Assembly (NCBI RefSeq): GCF_001039355.2
Contig: NW_019775524.1
Location: 1,726,992-1,790,991 of the forward strand
DNA length: 64,000 nt
Source of the DNA: Lingula anatina
Taxonomy: Eukaryota > Brachiopoda > Lingulata > Lingulida > Lingulidae
Direction of reading: 5' to 3'
In this document: piece by piece, positions 36,130-48,106 of the stretch
Numbering within the stretch: position 1 is the first letter of the stretch
Layout of the letters: the number at the start of each line of letters is the position of its first letter
The notes under the pieces: generated by a model
Databases searched by the model: none
What the model was told of the DNA's origin: nothing
What the model saw: only the letters and a program-made list of their open reading frames with translations
Position numbers and translations under genes: made by a program

Positions 36130-39100
36130 TCATTTTCCAAAACTCTCACTGGTAACCAGAGAGCTTGAATGACCGACAGTAGTCAAGGATCTTCTCTTCC
36201 TGGGGGGTGATGGGATAGGAACATCTGATTGGTTCTCTCTGGGGAGGAGAGGTCTTTTCTCTACTAAATCCATCTGCTCAGCTTTCTTCTTGCCCCCTGA
36301 CCCTTTAATGTTCTTTGTCACAGCATCAGAGAAACCATTTGGACTGTTTTCTTGAGAGTTTGGTTCATTGTTTTTAGGAGATGGTGATCTTGCATACTTG
36401 AAGAAAAAAAAAAGGCGTTTGTTTAAGAAAGAAACTACCAAGCGGCAGGAGAGTACCAGTAGACTTATGAATGTAAAATGAGTACAATTTGAAAAACTGA
36501 AATGTCAGATAAAACACAATAGCAACATTTATGACATAATGAATAACAAACTTATGTCAGTTATCTTATGAGCAGATTAGACAAGACTGAGAATAGTTCA
36601 TCTGTTTTCTCAAACGACCAGGAGGGCACACAAAATTGTCAAGTAGGCGAATTATTTGTAAGTCCAGTAATAGATTTTTATAGTTTATTTCAATGAACTG
36701 CACCTGGTGCATACCAAAAATTTCCTCCTCAGTGCTCTGGTGAGGACTGGTGTGACACCACTGCCCGTCTCCAGCCTCTTCTGGTGATCCACTATGGGGG
36801 TTCCTCCTGGACTCCTTGAATAATGGGAAAAATATTGTTGGAACAATTCAAAATGCATGTCTAAGCTGCTTCTTTTACTTACTGGTCATATTGTGCAGTT
36901 TTAAGGTGCCCTATGGACTAAGCAGGCAGCTTGAGATATACAGTGTGAAATAAATAAAGTTGATTTGAAAAGCTCAGAAAAGATTAAATATTTTGACATT
37001 TAAAATTAAAATATGATAAAAAACATTTGACCATAACTAATTACTGATATAAAATGTGCCTTCTAGAATAGGTTCAACAATTATACAGTACATTTCAATT
37101 TTACTTACGTATCATCAATATAAGACAAAGGATAAATATCAAACATTCAGATCAAGACAATAAACCTGTTTCTAGACACATAATTTAGAGTAAAACATTC
37201 AATCATTCCCTGCACCTCATCTATGTGAACTACTGCCAGTTACAATACTATAATTTTTTATGGATTATTTTACTTCAGATATTGTAAACTACAAGACCTA
37301 CCAAGAAAACTAAGGTTACAATTACACTTCTTCATTTTTTTCTGAACAGAAAGTATGAAGAATGTAGTTTATAAAGCTGCAAAGGAACAGGTAGGTACAT
37401 GTACCAATAAGTATTTCATATCACATGTTTAACAATCAAGAGCAGGGTTAAAGATGCATACAAAGTCAATTTTTTGTCACAAAAACCAACCAAATGCCAG
37501 CATATAGTTTCAAGTAGTATAACTAAGAGAATTACCAAAAGGCATTGTTTAATTTTACCCGAAAATGATGTTTGAACGGATTTTTCTGCGGGCATTCTAA
37601 GCTGTATGTCAATGGGGCAGGAAAGTAGGTCACGAAAGTAGGTTAAATTTACAACTAAAATTTTAAAGAAAGAAGCAGTCTAAAGGTCTTTTATGGCTGA
37701 TCGAGTGATCTATTGAGTTTATCCCTTGGCTTGTCGAATTTATTTGAGTCATATAAGAATCTAGTAGAAGTGGTTTACATGTGTTACTGGGAATCCATGC
37801 TCCACCGATGCTCGGTTCGTATGTACCTTTAATGTTAGAATCTGGACTCTCCACAGCGTATTTATTGCTTTCAAACTAAATTATAATTCAGAAAAAAATT
37901 GAAATTCATTAATTTTAACCAAATATATATAACTTTGGTTTATTAATTTAAGCTGAATAACTATTTTCAGGTTTTTGATTCAATCCCAAATTACTTGAGC
38001 CACCACCATCTTCAATTTTACTTTACTTTAGCTCCAAGAACTGCAGAAAATCAAAGTCATGTGCCAAATCATCACAAAATTTCTCATCTTATTTACCTTG
38101 CAAAAATATTTTAAACCATCAACCAAAAATTCAACAAAATAATCTAACTGCTTTATGTAATTATGTATTATGTTTTTGGTTTCATCAATTTTCTAAACGT
38201 TTTTGCCAAAATAATAATGAAAGCTCAACCTAAATTGCTATTCATAGATTAATAAAGGCATGATGTTATCTTATATCAAGACATTTCCATGGGCGGCGGT
38301 TTATACAAAAATTCAAAACACGTTTAGTCGTCGTCGTTATCAGATCAGTCGAATTGAAAACACGATTAGTCGTCGTCGTTACACGAGTAGTCGTCGTCGT
38401 TATCAGATCAGTTGAATTGAAAACACGAGTAGTCTTCGTCGTTATCAGATCAGTCGAATTGAAAACACGATTAGTCGTCGTCGTTATCAGATCAGATGGC
38501 AAAATACGACTAGTAGTCGTCAAAACGCAACTAGTAGAGACCAAAACTCGATTTGACGCTAGATGGCGCTCATGTCAATGGTCTTGGCTACCACTTGAGA
38601 GCCACTACAGAGGCCGTGGTTTAAGCCAGATACAACACTCGCCTGCGGCTCGACAATACACTCGTACCCCTGTATTTATTTCACGTACAGCTCTGCGACT
38701 CGTACGTATTGTATCTATCACATACTAGCCTACTATAGTACAACATCTGACAACTCTCCTCAATATGTCAATCACAAATTAAGCACTTAATTGTCAGTGT
38801 CAGATTTTCGCGGTATTGACTGTGAAGTCGGCACAAGGGTAGCCAAGACCATTGACATGAGCGCCATCTAGCGTCAAATCGAGTTTTGGCTTCTACTAGT
38901 TGTGTTTTGACGACTACTAGTCGTATTTTGCCGTCTGATCTGATAACGATGACGACTACTGGTGTAACGACGACGACTACTCGTGTTTTCAATTCGACTG
39001 ATCTGATAAAGACGACGACTAATCGTGTTTTCAATTCGACTGATCTGATAACGACAACGACTAAACGTGTTTTGAATTTTTGTATAAACCGCCACCCATA

Positions 39101-41776
39101 CATTTCCGCATACCAATATAAGAAAGAAAGCAATGTTGCTGAGTAAAAAAAAATAAAAGCCTTGCATTTGAATCAAAATAAGTTTAGAAGCTATAGAAAG
39201 CTAAGGGTATATTTATAATATATTTTTCATCCTAAACATATATATTAAATATATATTAAATACATACCTATTAATTCTGACCTTCCTCAAGCGGCCATGA
39301 ATCCCTATTATCTCCTGGGGAAGCCTTATTTAATCAAAAATGAATGAACAATTCAATATCCCCTATGGTCACCAATATCAAATATTTCCCTTATTGATAC
39401 TTCTTTTCTTTGGATAAGATATATTAAACACTTAGATATAAGAAAACAATAATCTATTTTTAATCAGTTTCAAGTCAGATACATTTTTATACCTTTTTTC
39501 AACTTCTGGCTGCGAAGTATTCCCCTTCAAGTTTGTTTTTCTTAGTGAAATATTCTTAAGGTCACTTAAGGTCACTAACGCTCCTCCTTTGGAAACAGGC
39601 AGCTGATAGAAATAAGTAACAAACACCACTGCTTAATCTCAAGTCTCAATACAATTTACTTTACTTATACAATCATTGCTATAAAATTTTTAAGAACCAA
39701 GACAAACATTTGGTGTTATTTTTAACATCAAAATTAAACACCCATTTTAATCAATGAGAAGATAAAATCTACCTTGTCAGCACCATGGGTTGGATTAGAG
39801 ACTTTCCGCAGTTTCACTTGTTTCAGTTCAGCAGACGTCACCTTGGGCCTCTCTGTATCTCTAGACTCTTGTAGTTTCTGAAATTTTACACATCACATCA
39901 TAGCATCACAGACATTTCTTTGTATGTATTTCATTAACACACAATGGGGGGGGGGCAGGGGAATACTTTCATTTGTTGTTATCCAGTTTTATTTTGTGCT
40001 TATAAACAGAATAACTTCTTCAAGCAAAAGTTTTTCATAAAAAATGTGCAAAAACATGCCTTTGAGGTTCCCAAAGCTAATGCTTACTTTCATACTACAG
40101 GCTCAATGTAAATCAAAGTAAAAAACACAGCAAGCCAGAAGCAATACAAAGCCTCTTACATCTGCCTGTCCTGATTTTTTTATAACTAATTTTCTGGATT
40201 GCGTCATCAGGGGTGGTGGCGGTGGTGGTGGTGGTGGTGGTGGTGGGGGGGGAGGAGGGGGTGGGGGAGGCGGCAGCACACTTGTTGTTGTTGTTGCCTG
40301 AGGAGGTCGTGGAATATCTTGTTGGTTCCCTTTTTCACATTCACATCTACACACGTGATTGCAGGGGCCCTACAAAAAACATGTAACAAAACAAATAATT
40401 AAATGTTAAAATCTCATAAATAAAGTCATGGCATTCATATGAGTATACAAATGTTTCTGTTTAAAATGAATGTAAATGAAAGTAACAATAACCTTGAAAT
40501 TACAACTTACACAAAATAACTGCAATAAAGAAACAACAATAATGAATCCACAAAAATCAACCCTTCAATTATTGAATGATTAATTACTAAATCCATACAA
40601 CCTGGGATAAAAGTGAGTTAAATAAACATTAGCATAATTCAATATCCTGACTGTTCAAAATAGAAAATAAATTAAGTTATACGGCAAAAAGCTTATATGC
40701 ATGCCTACCTGGTTTGCCTTAAGTGAATTTATTTCTGCCTCCAGTTGCTGCAACCGTAGCTGAGTCTCAGTTAATTGCTTTTTATATTGTCTATGTGGCA
40801 GCAGTGTGTCCACAGCAGCTTGGAGACTCTGAATGGGAAAAAAACAGGTGTCTAACATATGTCTAATGTCTTCTACTACAGTATATATAGCTCTCTCTAC
40901 ATCTTATATCTTTAATGTCAAAATCTGCCAAGAAATATTGGAAGAAGATGCTTACTTAAGTCAACATGAGAGCACTTAGTTATATACCTACTAGTATATG
41001 AAGTTATAACTTACCTGAGACAGACTATACTGCCACCACATGTAAAACTTGAATAGACTAGGAAATGTCATCCTCCAGTTTCTTTGAACCGCGCCCTCTG
41101 TATCTCGTGTGGGAGATGAGCAGGACGAGGAGCTATCACTTCTTTCTTCAGTGTGGGCAGTCACATGATTCCTGGTGGTGGATGATGGACTCAGAGCATC
41201 ACTGTCGGTGTGGCTCATCAGTTCCTTAGTGCCAAGGTCACTTAACATATTGGCAGTGCTTCCCTCACTGACTTGAATACATGCAGATGGAGGGACTGCT
41301 GTGTGTACTACCTGGTCTTTGATATCTGGACTTGCCACAGAAGAGGCTGCTGTATAGAAGCTGGCATCTTCAGCATTTTCTGAGGCATTCAGATTGTAGG
41401 GAGAATGGCTGAAAAAGTGACATGCATAGTGATTCAAAGATAAGATTGGTATCTTCTTTTAGAAATTACTTCAATTGCCCTGGGTTCCAAATGGGCTTTA
41501 GAAGGCAACCTCTATACTTATACAGCCAACCTACAGCGATATAGATTTTTAGAAACGAAGGGTATTGTAGCTAAGTAAAACTGCTTCTAGCTGGCATTAA
41601 ACTAAATGTGTGCATATACACAATACATATTTAATCATCCTGCGAAACTGGAAAATATCAAACAGAAGTCTCAATTCATTCAGTTACAATGAACAATAAA
41701 AATGTTACCTAATTAGGTCAGAGAAAGTCTTGTAAATAAGCAAACCATCTGGTGTTTCATTCTGAGATCTTGGCAT
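36130..41776 (-). CDS. PRR11: PRR11-like proline-rich cell-cycle protein
   Basis: Eight coding exons: 41776-41709, 41408-41015, 40828-40709, 40369-40160, 39877-39773, 39602-39493, 36814-36715 and 36396-36130, splicing to 457 residues (human 360). The features follow human PRR11 order. A segment ending [17 protein letters not shown] is followed by a coiled coil (about 155-194), a Cys-rich CRCEC motif, and an uninterrupted proline run of about 20 residues. Then come [28 protein letters not shown], the diagnostic RSPGGTPI...[17 protein letters not shown] and finally ARSPSP. A non-coding leader exon is likely, with an acceptor at about 41828 and a strong donor (ACT/GTAAGT) ending an exon at 42210. 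In human, PRR11 promotes cell-cycle progression and is nuclear or cytoplasmic; its biochemical role is poorly known. The 2.7-kb sixth intron carries a foldback element. Confidence 0.88.
37637..37836. repeat. Dispersed repeat, copy 1
   Basis: About 200 bp in a PRR11-like intron that matches 47955-48106 downstream of SKA2. Both share AGTAGGT, GAATCCATGCTCCAC and TGTACCTTTAATG in the same order and spacing, with indels. Class unknown. Confidence 0.7.
38289..39099. mobile_element. 811-bp foldback element with 8-bp target duplication
   Basis: Inverted arms 38289-38592 (304 bp) and 38838-39099 (262 bp) surround a 245-bp centre. The ends are ATGGGCGGCGGTTTATAC and the complement of ATGGGTGGCGGTTTATAC. 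ACATTTCC occurs directly outside both ends (38281-38288 and 39100-39107). Each arm holds tandem units of about 42 bp built on TTAGTCGTCGTCGTTATCAG and GAATTGAAAACACG; the left arm has about one unit more than the right. The 8-bp duplication fits hAT or P-like transposition. No transposase is present, so it is non-autonomous. Confidence 0.85.
39940..39961. repeat. G-run in intron
   Basis: A run of G (GGGGGGGGGG followed by CAGGGG) in the PRR11-like intron between the exons at 39877 and 40160. Homopolymer length may be inaccurate. Confidence 0.7.
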
Positions 41777-42371
41777 TGCTATGATTTCCCACTGGGCCTG
41801 CTGTCTGGTTCAAACTTTTAATGGATGCCTAAAATAGAGGAATAAAATATTCCCAATAGTAATATGGAAAGATATTTAAAATAAATATTGACAGTTGGAT
41901 TCAGAACAAAATTGTAAATCCCCCTTTCTCCGTGATCAAATAATTATATAAACTTGGTCGGTTCAATATTTGCTATTTCAAGGAGACATGGTGTTTTATT
42001 GCACCAGTCCTTCTTTGTATTAAATGTATAATCTATACATTTACTTGTACTGGATGTATTTCTGCCACCTTTCTGTTTCTAGAACCTACCCTGTATATTA
42101 TACAGGTACCAATTAGTATGTGCACAGCTACAAAACTACATCTGTATAATATTATTATTCATGTTTGCATATAAAATACCATGCCTTTCTTATGAACAAT
42201 ATCACTTACAGTGAATAACCAGAAGCATTGCACCCAACTCTAATAACTTAAAATTCTGGTCGCTGACACAGGTGCTTGAATTGAACTTCCTGCCAAATGT
42301 CGATTGACCAATTATAATGCTCCAGACATCTCACTGACCAATCAATGCCATGGTTGCAGTTGTACACAAAA
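41777..42371. promoter_or_regulatory. Divergent promoter of PRR11-like and SKA2
   Basis: Start codons are 595 bp apart. The likely PRR11 non-coding leader exon ends at 42210 on the minus strand, leaving at most about 160 bp for the shared promoter. Two CCAAT boxes lie there, at 42308-42312 and 42338-42342, each preceded by GA and spaced 30 bp. CCAAT is the NF-Y site, and NF-Y is reported to drive the human PRR11-SKA2 bidirectional promoter. No TATA box is evident. Confidence 0.7.
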
Positions 42372-45300
42372 ATGGAGGCAGCAGTAGATAAGTTGGAGGC
42401 AATGGTTAGTAATTTTCCCAATTTTTTGTTTATGTAAGTAATTGACAAAGATGTACTGTCGTATTTTTAAAGGTATGTTTACCATTAACTATCTTTAAAG
42501 TGACATTAAATGATGAGGCTTTTTGAACTTACTACTTTTGACTACACAAACTGCGACATACACCGAGTCACACAGGTATGTGTAAATCTTCAAAGTTACT
42601 TAGTACTAGAATAATGTTAACTTTAATAAGATAACGTCTTTTAGTTTTGATTTTAGTTTTGAATCATTTTCATGAGTCGTTAAAAGGCATCGGTAAAAAT
42701 GAAAAGTTTGGATATCGTATCTTAAACAATAAATGTACAGTTCCAGAAGGCGGATTCTGATCTGAATTATATCTCAAGGAAGCTGGACACAGAATTTGCA
42801 GCAGATGCAGAACACAGCACACAGGTAGCACGGTTATGTCTTTAACCACCTCAACTCACATCCCAATTCTCATTTATCATTTATCATTTGATAAGCACAC
42901 CTTGTAATAGAAAGCGAAGTGAAACTGAACCATTTTGTCAGAATGACAAATCTTAGATCCCATTCTCATACCTAGATGGATCTAGCAGGATCGGTTCATC
43001 TTCGAGGAGATTCTCACTAAATTACACTCAGTTTAAGTGGCTTAGATGTCTGGCACACCTACTGAAGCTGTTAAGGGGTAATTAAGTATGGTATGGCAAG
43101 TTCAATAGGCGTTCAGGACATCTAAGCCACTTAAGCTGAGTGCAATTTTGCGAGAATCCCCTCAAAGACGGACTGATCCTGCTAGATCGATTTAGGTATG
43201 GGAATGGGGCCTAAAACATTTCTTTACCTTTTCATATTAGAATAGAGGTAAGGGGATCAGTACAGACTGTTACAATAGAGTCTGAACTTTTTCCTTTAAC
43301 TAGGCCTGTATCTACACGTCACACACTGCTAAAAAACCAGGGGTATTTTTTTCTGCTGATTGATGCAATATTTCAAAACAAATAGTATTATTATACTCAT
43401 GTGTTATAAATTGTCAAACCATCTGCCATTCAGCAATCTTGCATTTGATAGCAAACTTCTACAAGCATACACATACATAACTTGATAAGGTGGTCATAAT
43501 AGCCTTTCTGACTCCAGCACCCTTAGTAGATAATAATTGTAGAAAGTGTAGACTATGTTTATAGGTGCTGTTTTGTATGTGTTAATATTGTGGATCACTT
43601 GTAATAATAACTGAAAATAGAACTCAAATTGATCTTGATCCAAATCTGATATATATATGTAAAAGTTTAAGACTTTATTTTCATTATATCTTGAAAGCCT
43701 AACCCAGCAAAAATGCTTGAGAAAATTGCAGACATCAAAAAGGAATATTCAGTACTTGTTAAAGAAGCAGAGGCTATTAAGGATGCACAAAAGGTTTGTG
43801 ATTGTTCGTTAATCGAAAGAACCACATTCATAAGCTATATAAATGTTAATTTCCTTTGCATGGTTGACTTTATTGTTCAGCTGTACTTATTGCCATGAAG
43901 TTGTTATAAAGTAACAATTTATTGTCACAGAGTAATGGGTGTCCCTCAGTGTTGAGAGGGTTTAATTTGAAGCTCTTAAGGATTGTAACTGTTTGAATGT
44001 TAAGTCTTTGTTTTATAGGAAGCAGTGACCTTCTTCCAGACTCAGTTGATGTCGGCATGTGAGGCACTTCAGAGACTACAAAACCAAGCAGGGATGGAGG
44101 TAGGTCAGCTCTCTTATACAGCATCAGGAATCACGACTATCCCAATGATGTTTTCTATCCTTTAAAATGATAAAATTAATCTTTTGATTCCTGAAAAATT
44201 GCAATTCTATGCAAAGGAAAAATGAAGGGATGCATATAGCCGGTAGTGGAAAATGCACCTAGAATGTGTGATTTATGTGATATGTCTGACTAGTAACTTG
44301 GACAGTGTCTTTGATGTTGTTGAGGCTCTCTGGATAATCTGTTTATAGGTATGGTGCATGTATGATTCCAGTCTTGCCTTTCAGGAAAGTGAAAAATCAG
44401 CAGAACTTCATAACTTAGAAAGTCTCCTAGGTGTTCAGTTGCCATCAGTAGAAGCACAGAAGACACAATCTGATAGTAATCAAGATTCTCAGGCAGTGGC
44501 TCAGGATCCAGATGAAGGATCCAGTGCAAACCAAAGGGTAGCACCTTCAGTAGCAGGTACTTTTTTTATAGGTCCGATTCTCATTAAAACTATTGTTCTC
44601 CATAGATCAATTCAACTCCATGGGGGCTCTCATTGCAGTCAGATTTACAGATCAACACACCTCCATTTGGCGTTGAGTGAAATACAGAAAAGATGGTGAT
44701 TATGTGAGTAAGTTGGTTACAAGCGGAGGCGTGTCAATCTGTTTATCTGATTGCATTCAGCAAAAATCGATATATGTATAACTATAGTTTCATTTGGAAT
44801 GAGTCCATAGATTGTATTATTATCTTTGTCATTTCACATGTAAAGAAACAAGACATCCTATTGTAAGCACTAGGCTAGCAGACTTTAACAAACATGATTT
44901 GCAACCAGCTTTGGATTCTTGTATTTTTCTCTAGTGCGTTTGTGTTTGTAAATATACCTAATTTCTCTAGATTGGTGTATATTTGTTTATAATAAAGTTT
45001 TTGAAAACACTCATCAATTGTTTTCACTCATATTTTATCTGTTAGGATCATAATGTTTTATGCAGATTTATTTTGCAAACATTTCAGAAGCAGGCAACAA
45101 CTTTCCAGTATTGTCAGCTAGGGAAACAAGGGAAAATCAAAGCAACGATTTCCTTGAAGTCACAGAACAAGAGTTTTTGTCAGTTTCAAATCTTATTCGG
45201 GGGAGAGTCAAGCTGGAAGATGTTAATAAAGTGTGTGAATTGAGTTAGCCATTCCTTGTTCTAAGTTTGTTCTCAGATGTTTTTCTTGCATGTGTTGACT

Positions 45301-47469
45301 CAAGCAGCAATATGATGAAATATAGTAATATCATTTATTTGCTTCAAATTCAAATTTGTAACAAGATAATTTTCCTCCAATTTACTGATATTGGTCCCAA
45401 TTTTATTGACAAAAGAGTTTTAACAATAATAAAAATAATATAGCAATTCCATCTGTACCAAAAAGGGTAGGTCTGAATGATACACATATTGTGAAAATTT
45501 GTATTCCTTCTGCACTTTTAGACATATCAAGGGCTGTGGGACCATTTTAAAGAAGAAGGGAACAGGTTGGTGTTGTTGCTGCTTTACATAAAAACGATAT
45601 GGAACTAAGGGTTTATAATAGTCAAGTACAATTGTCTTTTCAAACAAAAAGACTAACGATTTGCTCCATTCCTTTATAGTAAGCCACTGACTACTGCAGA
45701 AATGCATAAAATGGGGCTAAGAATAACTGGACAAACTGGGGAAGCCAAACTAAAGGTGGAGTATGCATGGAACTTGGTTTTTGTCACAACCTTTTATTTC
45801 AAATACTTTTTCATGTGTAAAAATAAGTAAAACAAAGTATTATTGGTGCAGAAATTTTTATTGTACCACCAGCGTAGGCGCTGGCGGTACACATGGTTTT
45901 AGTCCCGACCCGTATGTTCCGCCGGCTCCTGCGGCTCCGCCGCCAAGTTACCGTTACCGCTTCTCCTCCTAGACTACTAGGGCCTGCGTACCCATCTCTT
46001 GGATTTAGGTCATCTCAACTTGTTCCACATAAAATTTGGGCTTTGTCGGTATTGGGGTCTAGGTGTGGCACTCATTGCAATGCACCCTTGTCCAAAAATG
46101 GCAAAATTAAATGCTAATTATCTACCCTAGGGAAGGAATTATGGGAAAAATTTCTACAGACAGCTTTCCAAAAGTCATACGTGTAGATTTCAAATATGCC
46201 CTTGGATTTGACCTTTGACCTTTATTTCAAGGTCAAACGGGCAAAAATTTTCAAAAAAACGAAATTTTTTACGAAAAAAAATTTTTTTGCGCTGTTATTC
46301 AGACACTACACAGACTTAACCAATAATATTATTGGTAAGTGTTACCCTTTGGGTCATCTTTCATCTCTGTGAATTTGGGGTCGATCGGTGCATTTTCACG
46401 GGAGTAGCGGCCATAAGATACCAACACTGAAAACTGTCTCTAATTCGGGAACCGTTAGTGCTAGAGACCCATTCTTTTTTGCATTTTGTAGAGCATGTAA
46501 AGCCCAACACTGGGAGTGGTCTCCGTTTTTTTGTATTCCATACGGTTTTCGAGTTACGCTGTATCAAAAAGTACATATTGGTGGTGAAAGCAAAATGTGC
46601 AGTACGGTAATGGATAATAAATTTTGAACTCCCAAATAATAAAACATAAGGCTTGGCGAGGCAGACAACCTGTGGCCAAAAATGACATTATTTCATCAAA
46701 TTTGAACATTTGGAACTTCAGAGCACCTCACATTTCAAGAATTTTGACCAAAATGACCTTTTCTTTATTTTAATTATTTTTTTCTGTATGAAATTTATGG
46801 CACATTATGGTAACTCCAAAATTATAACATTTAGTCCCTTATATCTCCAAAATTGGCAGAGATAGGTCCGTGGTTACTATTGAACTTGAATAGGAAGTCA
46901 TATACTGGCAATCTAAGTGTGACCTTGAAATTGACCTTTGACCTACTTTTCATCATGATATGAAGTTTACAAATTTTGGTTCCCTTTTATCTCCAAAACT
47001 GGCAGAGATCGGTCCATAGTTACTATTGAACTTGAATAGGAAGTCATATACTGGAAATTTACTGTGACCTTGAAATTGACCTTTGACCTATCTTACTATG
47101 GACTGAACTTTGATTGTACCATTTTTAGTTATATATATTTTTTTTGCATATTTTGAGAATTCTTGTTGATTGCATTTTTTACAGCTTGTCAAGCACAAGA
47201 CTGGTGGTGGTGTCCCTTTTTTGTGTGTATGGGTCTATACGATCGCGCTTACCCCAGCTGGTGGTACAACATTCGGAGGCGGTATCGCCTCTCTGATCCT
47301 CTAGTTGTTAGTGCTTTAAGAACAAAACTTTTTCTGAAAAAAAAAAAAAAAGAAAAATGACTTGAGGAATTAATAAGTGGAACAGTTTTTCTCATTTCTG
47401 TTCTTTCAGGTGCTACGTGCATTAAAACTTATTAATCTGTCCAGCAAAGGGGATGTGACTTTACCTTGA
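42372..47469 (+). CDS. SKA2: SKA2 kinetochore subunit with C-terminal SKA1-like extension
   Basis: Nine coding exons: 42372-42404, 42741-42824, 43698-43793, 44019-44099, 44385-44556, 45088-45230, 45522-45565, 45680-45755 and 47410-47469, in frame, 262 residues. The first 98 residues align with human SKA2 end to end: MEAAVDKLEAMFQKADSDL (human MEAEVDKLELMFQKAESDL), then coiled-coil helices ending RLQNQAGME. Human SKA2 stops at about 121. Here an acidic, Gln/Ser-rich linker (about 105-160) leads to a new domain (about 175-262). It contains FLSVSNLIRGRVKLEDVNK, SKPLTTAEMHKMGLRITG and KVLRALKLINL, resembling in order the winged-helix microtubule-binding domain of SKA1. The gene is divergent from PRR11-like. 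Introns hold two MITEs and a 1.4-kb Helitron-like element. SKA1-SKA2-SKA3 couples kinetochores to microtubules. The N-terminal assignment is firm; the domain assignment is inference. Confidence 0.92.
42956..43211. mobile_element. MITE, family 1, copy in SKA2 intron 2
   Basis: About 256 bp with long imperfect inverted arms. The ends CCCATTCTCATACCTA and TAGGTATGGGAATGGGG are complementary, and inside TTCTCACTAAATT is mirrored by AATTTTGCGAGAAT. It is related to the SARA intron copy at 25320. The flanks offer TTA on the left and TAA on the right, not a clean duplication. Confidence 0.7.
44571..44806. mobile_element. MITE in SKA2 intron 5
   Basis: 236 bp with imperfect inverted arms throughout: CATTGCAGTCAGATTTACAG on the left mirrors CTGTTTATCTGATTGCATTC on the right, and the ends are GGTCCGATTCTCATT and CATTTGGAATGAGTCC. 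ATA lies immediately outside both ends. It begins 14 bases after the exon end at 44556. Confidence 0.65.
45860..47304 (+). mobile_element. Helitron-like non-autonomous element, copy B
   Basis: Collinear with copy A (9340-10864). The left stem-loop is GTACCACCAGC/GCGCTGGCGGTAC. The right end has GCTGGTGGTAC, a hairpin GAGGCG...CGCCTC and a final CTAG before T. About two internal units of the TGACCTTGAAATTGACCT repeat are present (46845-47115). It fills most of the last SKA2 intron in the sense orientation. No element-encoded protein is seen. Confidence 0.65.
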
Positions 47470-47954
47470 GATGAGGACTGAACAGCATGATGTGAATAGC
47501 AGTAATGATACAAGAGCTGCAGTCATGCTATCATTATATAACTGTTTAAATCTATGAAGATGCAGACATGAGCAATGATACCATTTTTTACTTTAGTGTA
47601 AAAAAATGTTCTTTGATAATTAGAAATTATCAAAAAATAGTATTCAGTAAACCCCCCGTTAACTTGTGTCAGTTGTGATATTTTTAAATAATAATGTCTA
47701 CCAGGATAATAGGAATAAATAAAGCAACTTTCTCCACATTTGTGACTATATTTCTAGTACATTTAAACTTTGCAACACTAGCTATGAAGTTTGTGTCCAA
47801 GCATATTGGAAGAAGTCCACCAATTTGAAAAGTCAACAAAATAAATATTAACAGTTGACATGTCTCTGCTGTGTTTAATAGTGTACAACCTTTAATTTTC
47901 ATTTATTGGTAATAATCATTATTTTTGTTTCATTGTTTATAAATGGACCAGATA

Positions 47955-48106
47955 AGTAGGTCATATTTACAACCAAAAATCTCTTTGATGGCTGAGATTT
48001 TATCATTTGGTTTGTTGACTTCATTTGAGTCGTATTAGAAACTAGTAGTAGTTCATATGCCTTCTTGGGAATCCATGCTCCACTGGTTCAAATGTACCTT
48101 TAATGT
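47955..48106. repeat. Dispersed repeat, copy 2
   Basis: Matches 37637-37836 in the same orientation, with deletions. See copy 1. Confidence 0.7.

Noticed and set aside
38300-38520. Regularly spaced repeats resembling a CRISPR array
   Set aside because: Eukaryotic context, no unique spacers, and the units are mirrored in an inverted arm of a transposon.
38354-39146. Open frames of repeating Val/Arg/Thr in the foldback element
   Set aside because: Produced by TCG-rich tandem units read in any frame and on both strands; not protein-like.
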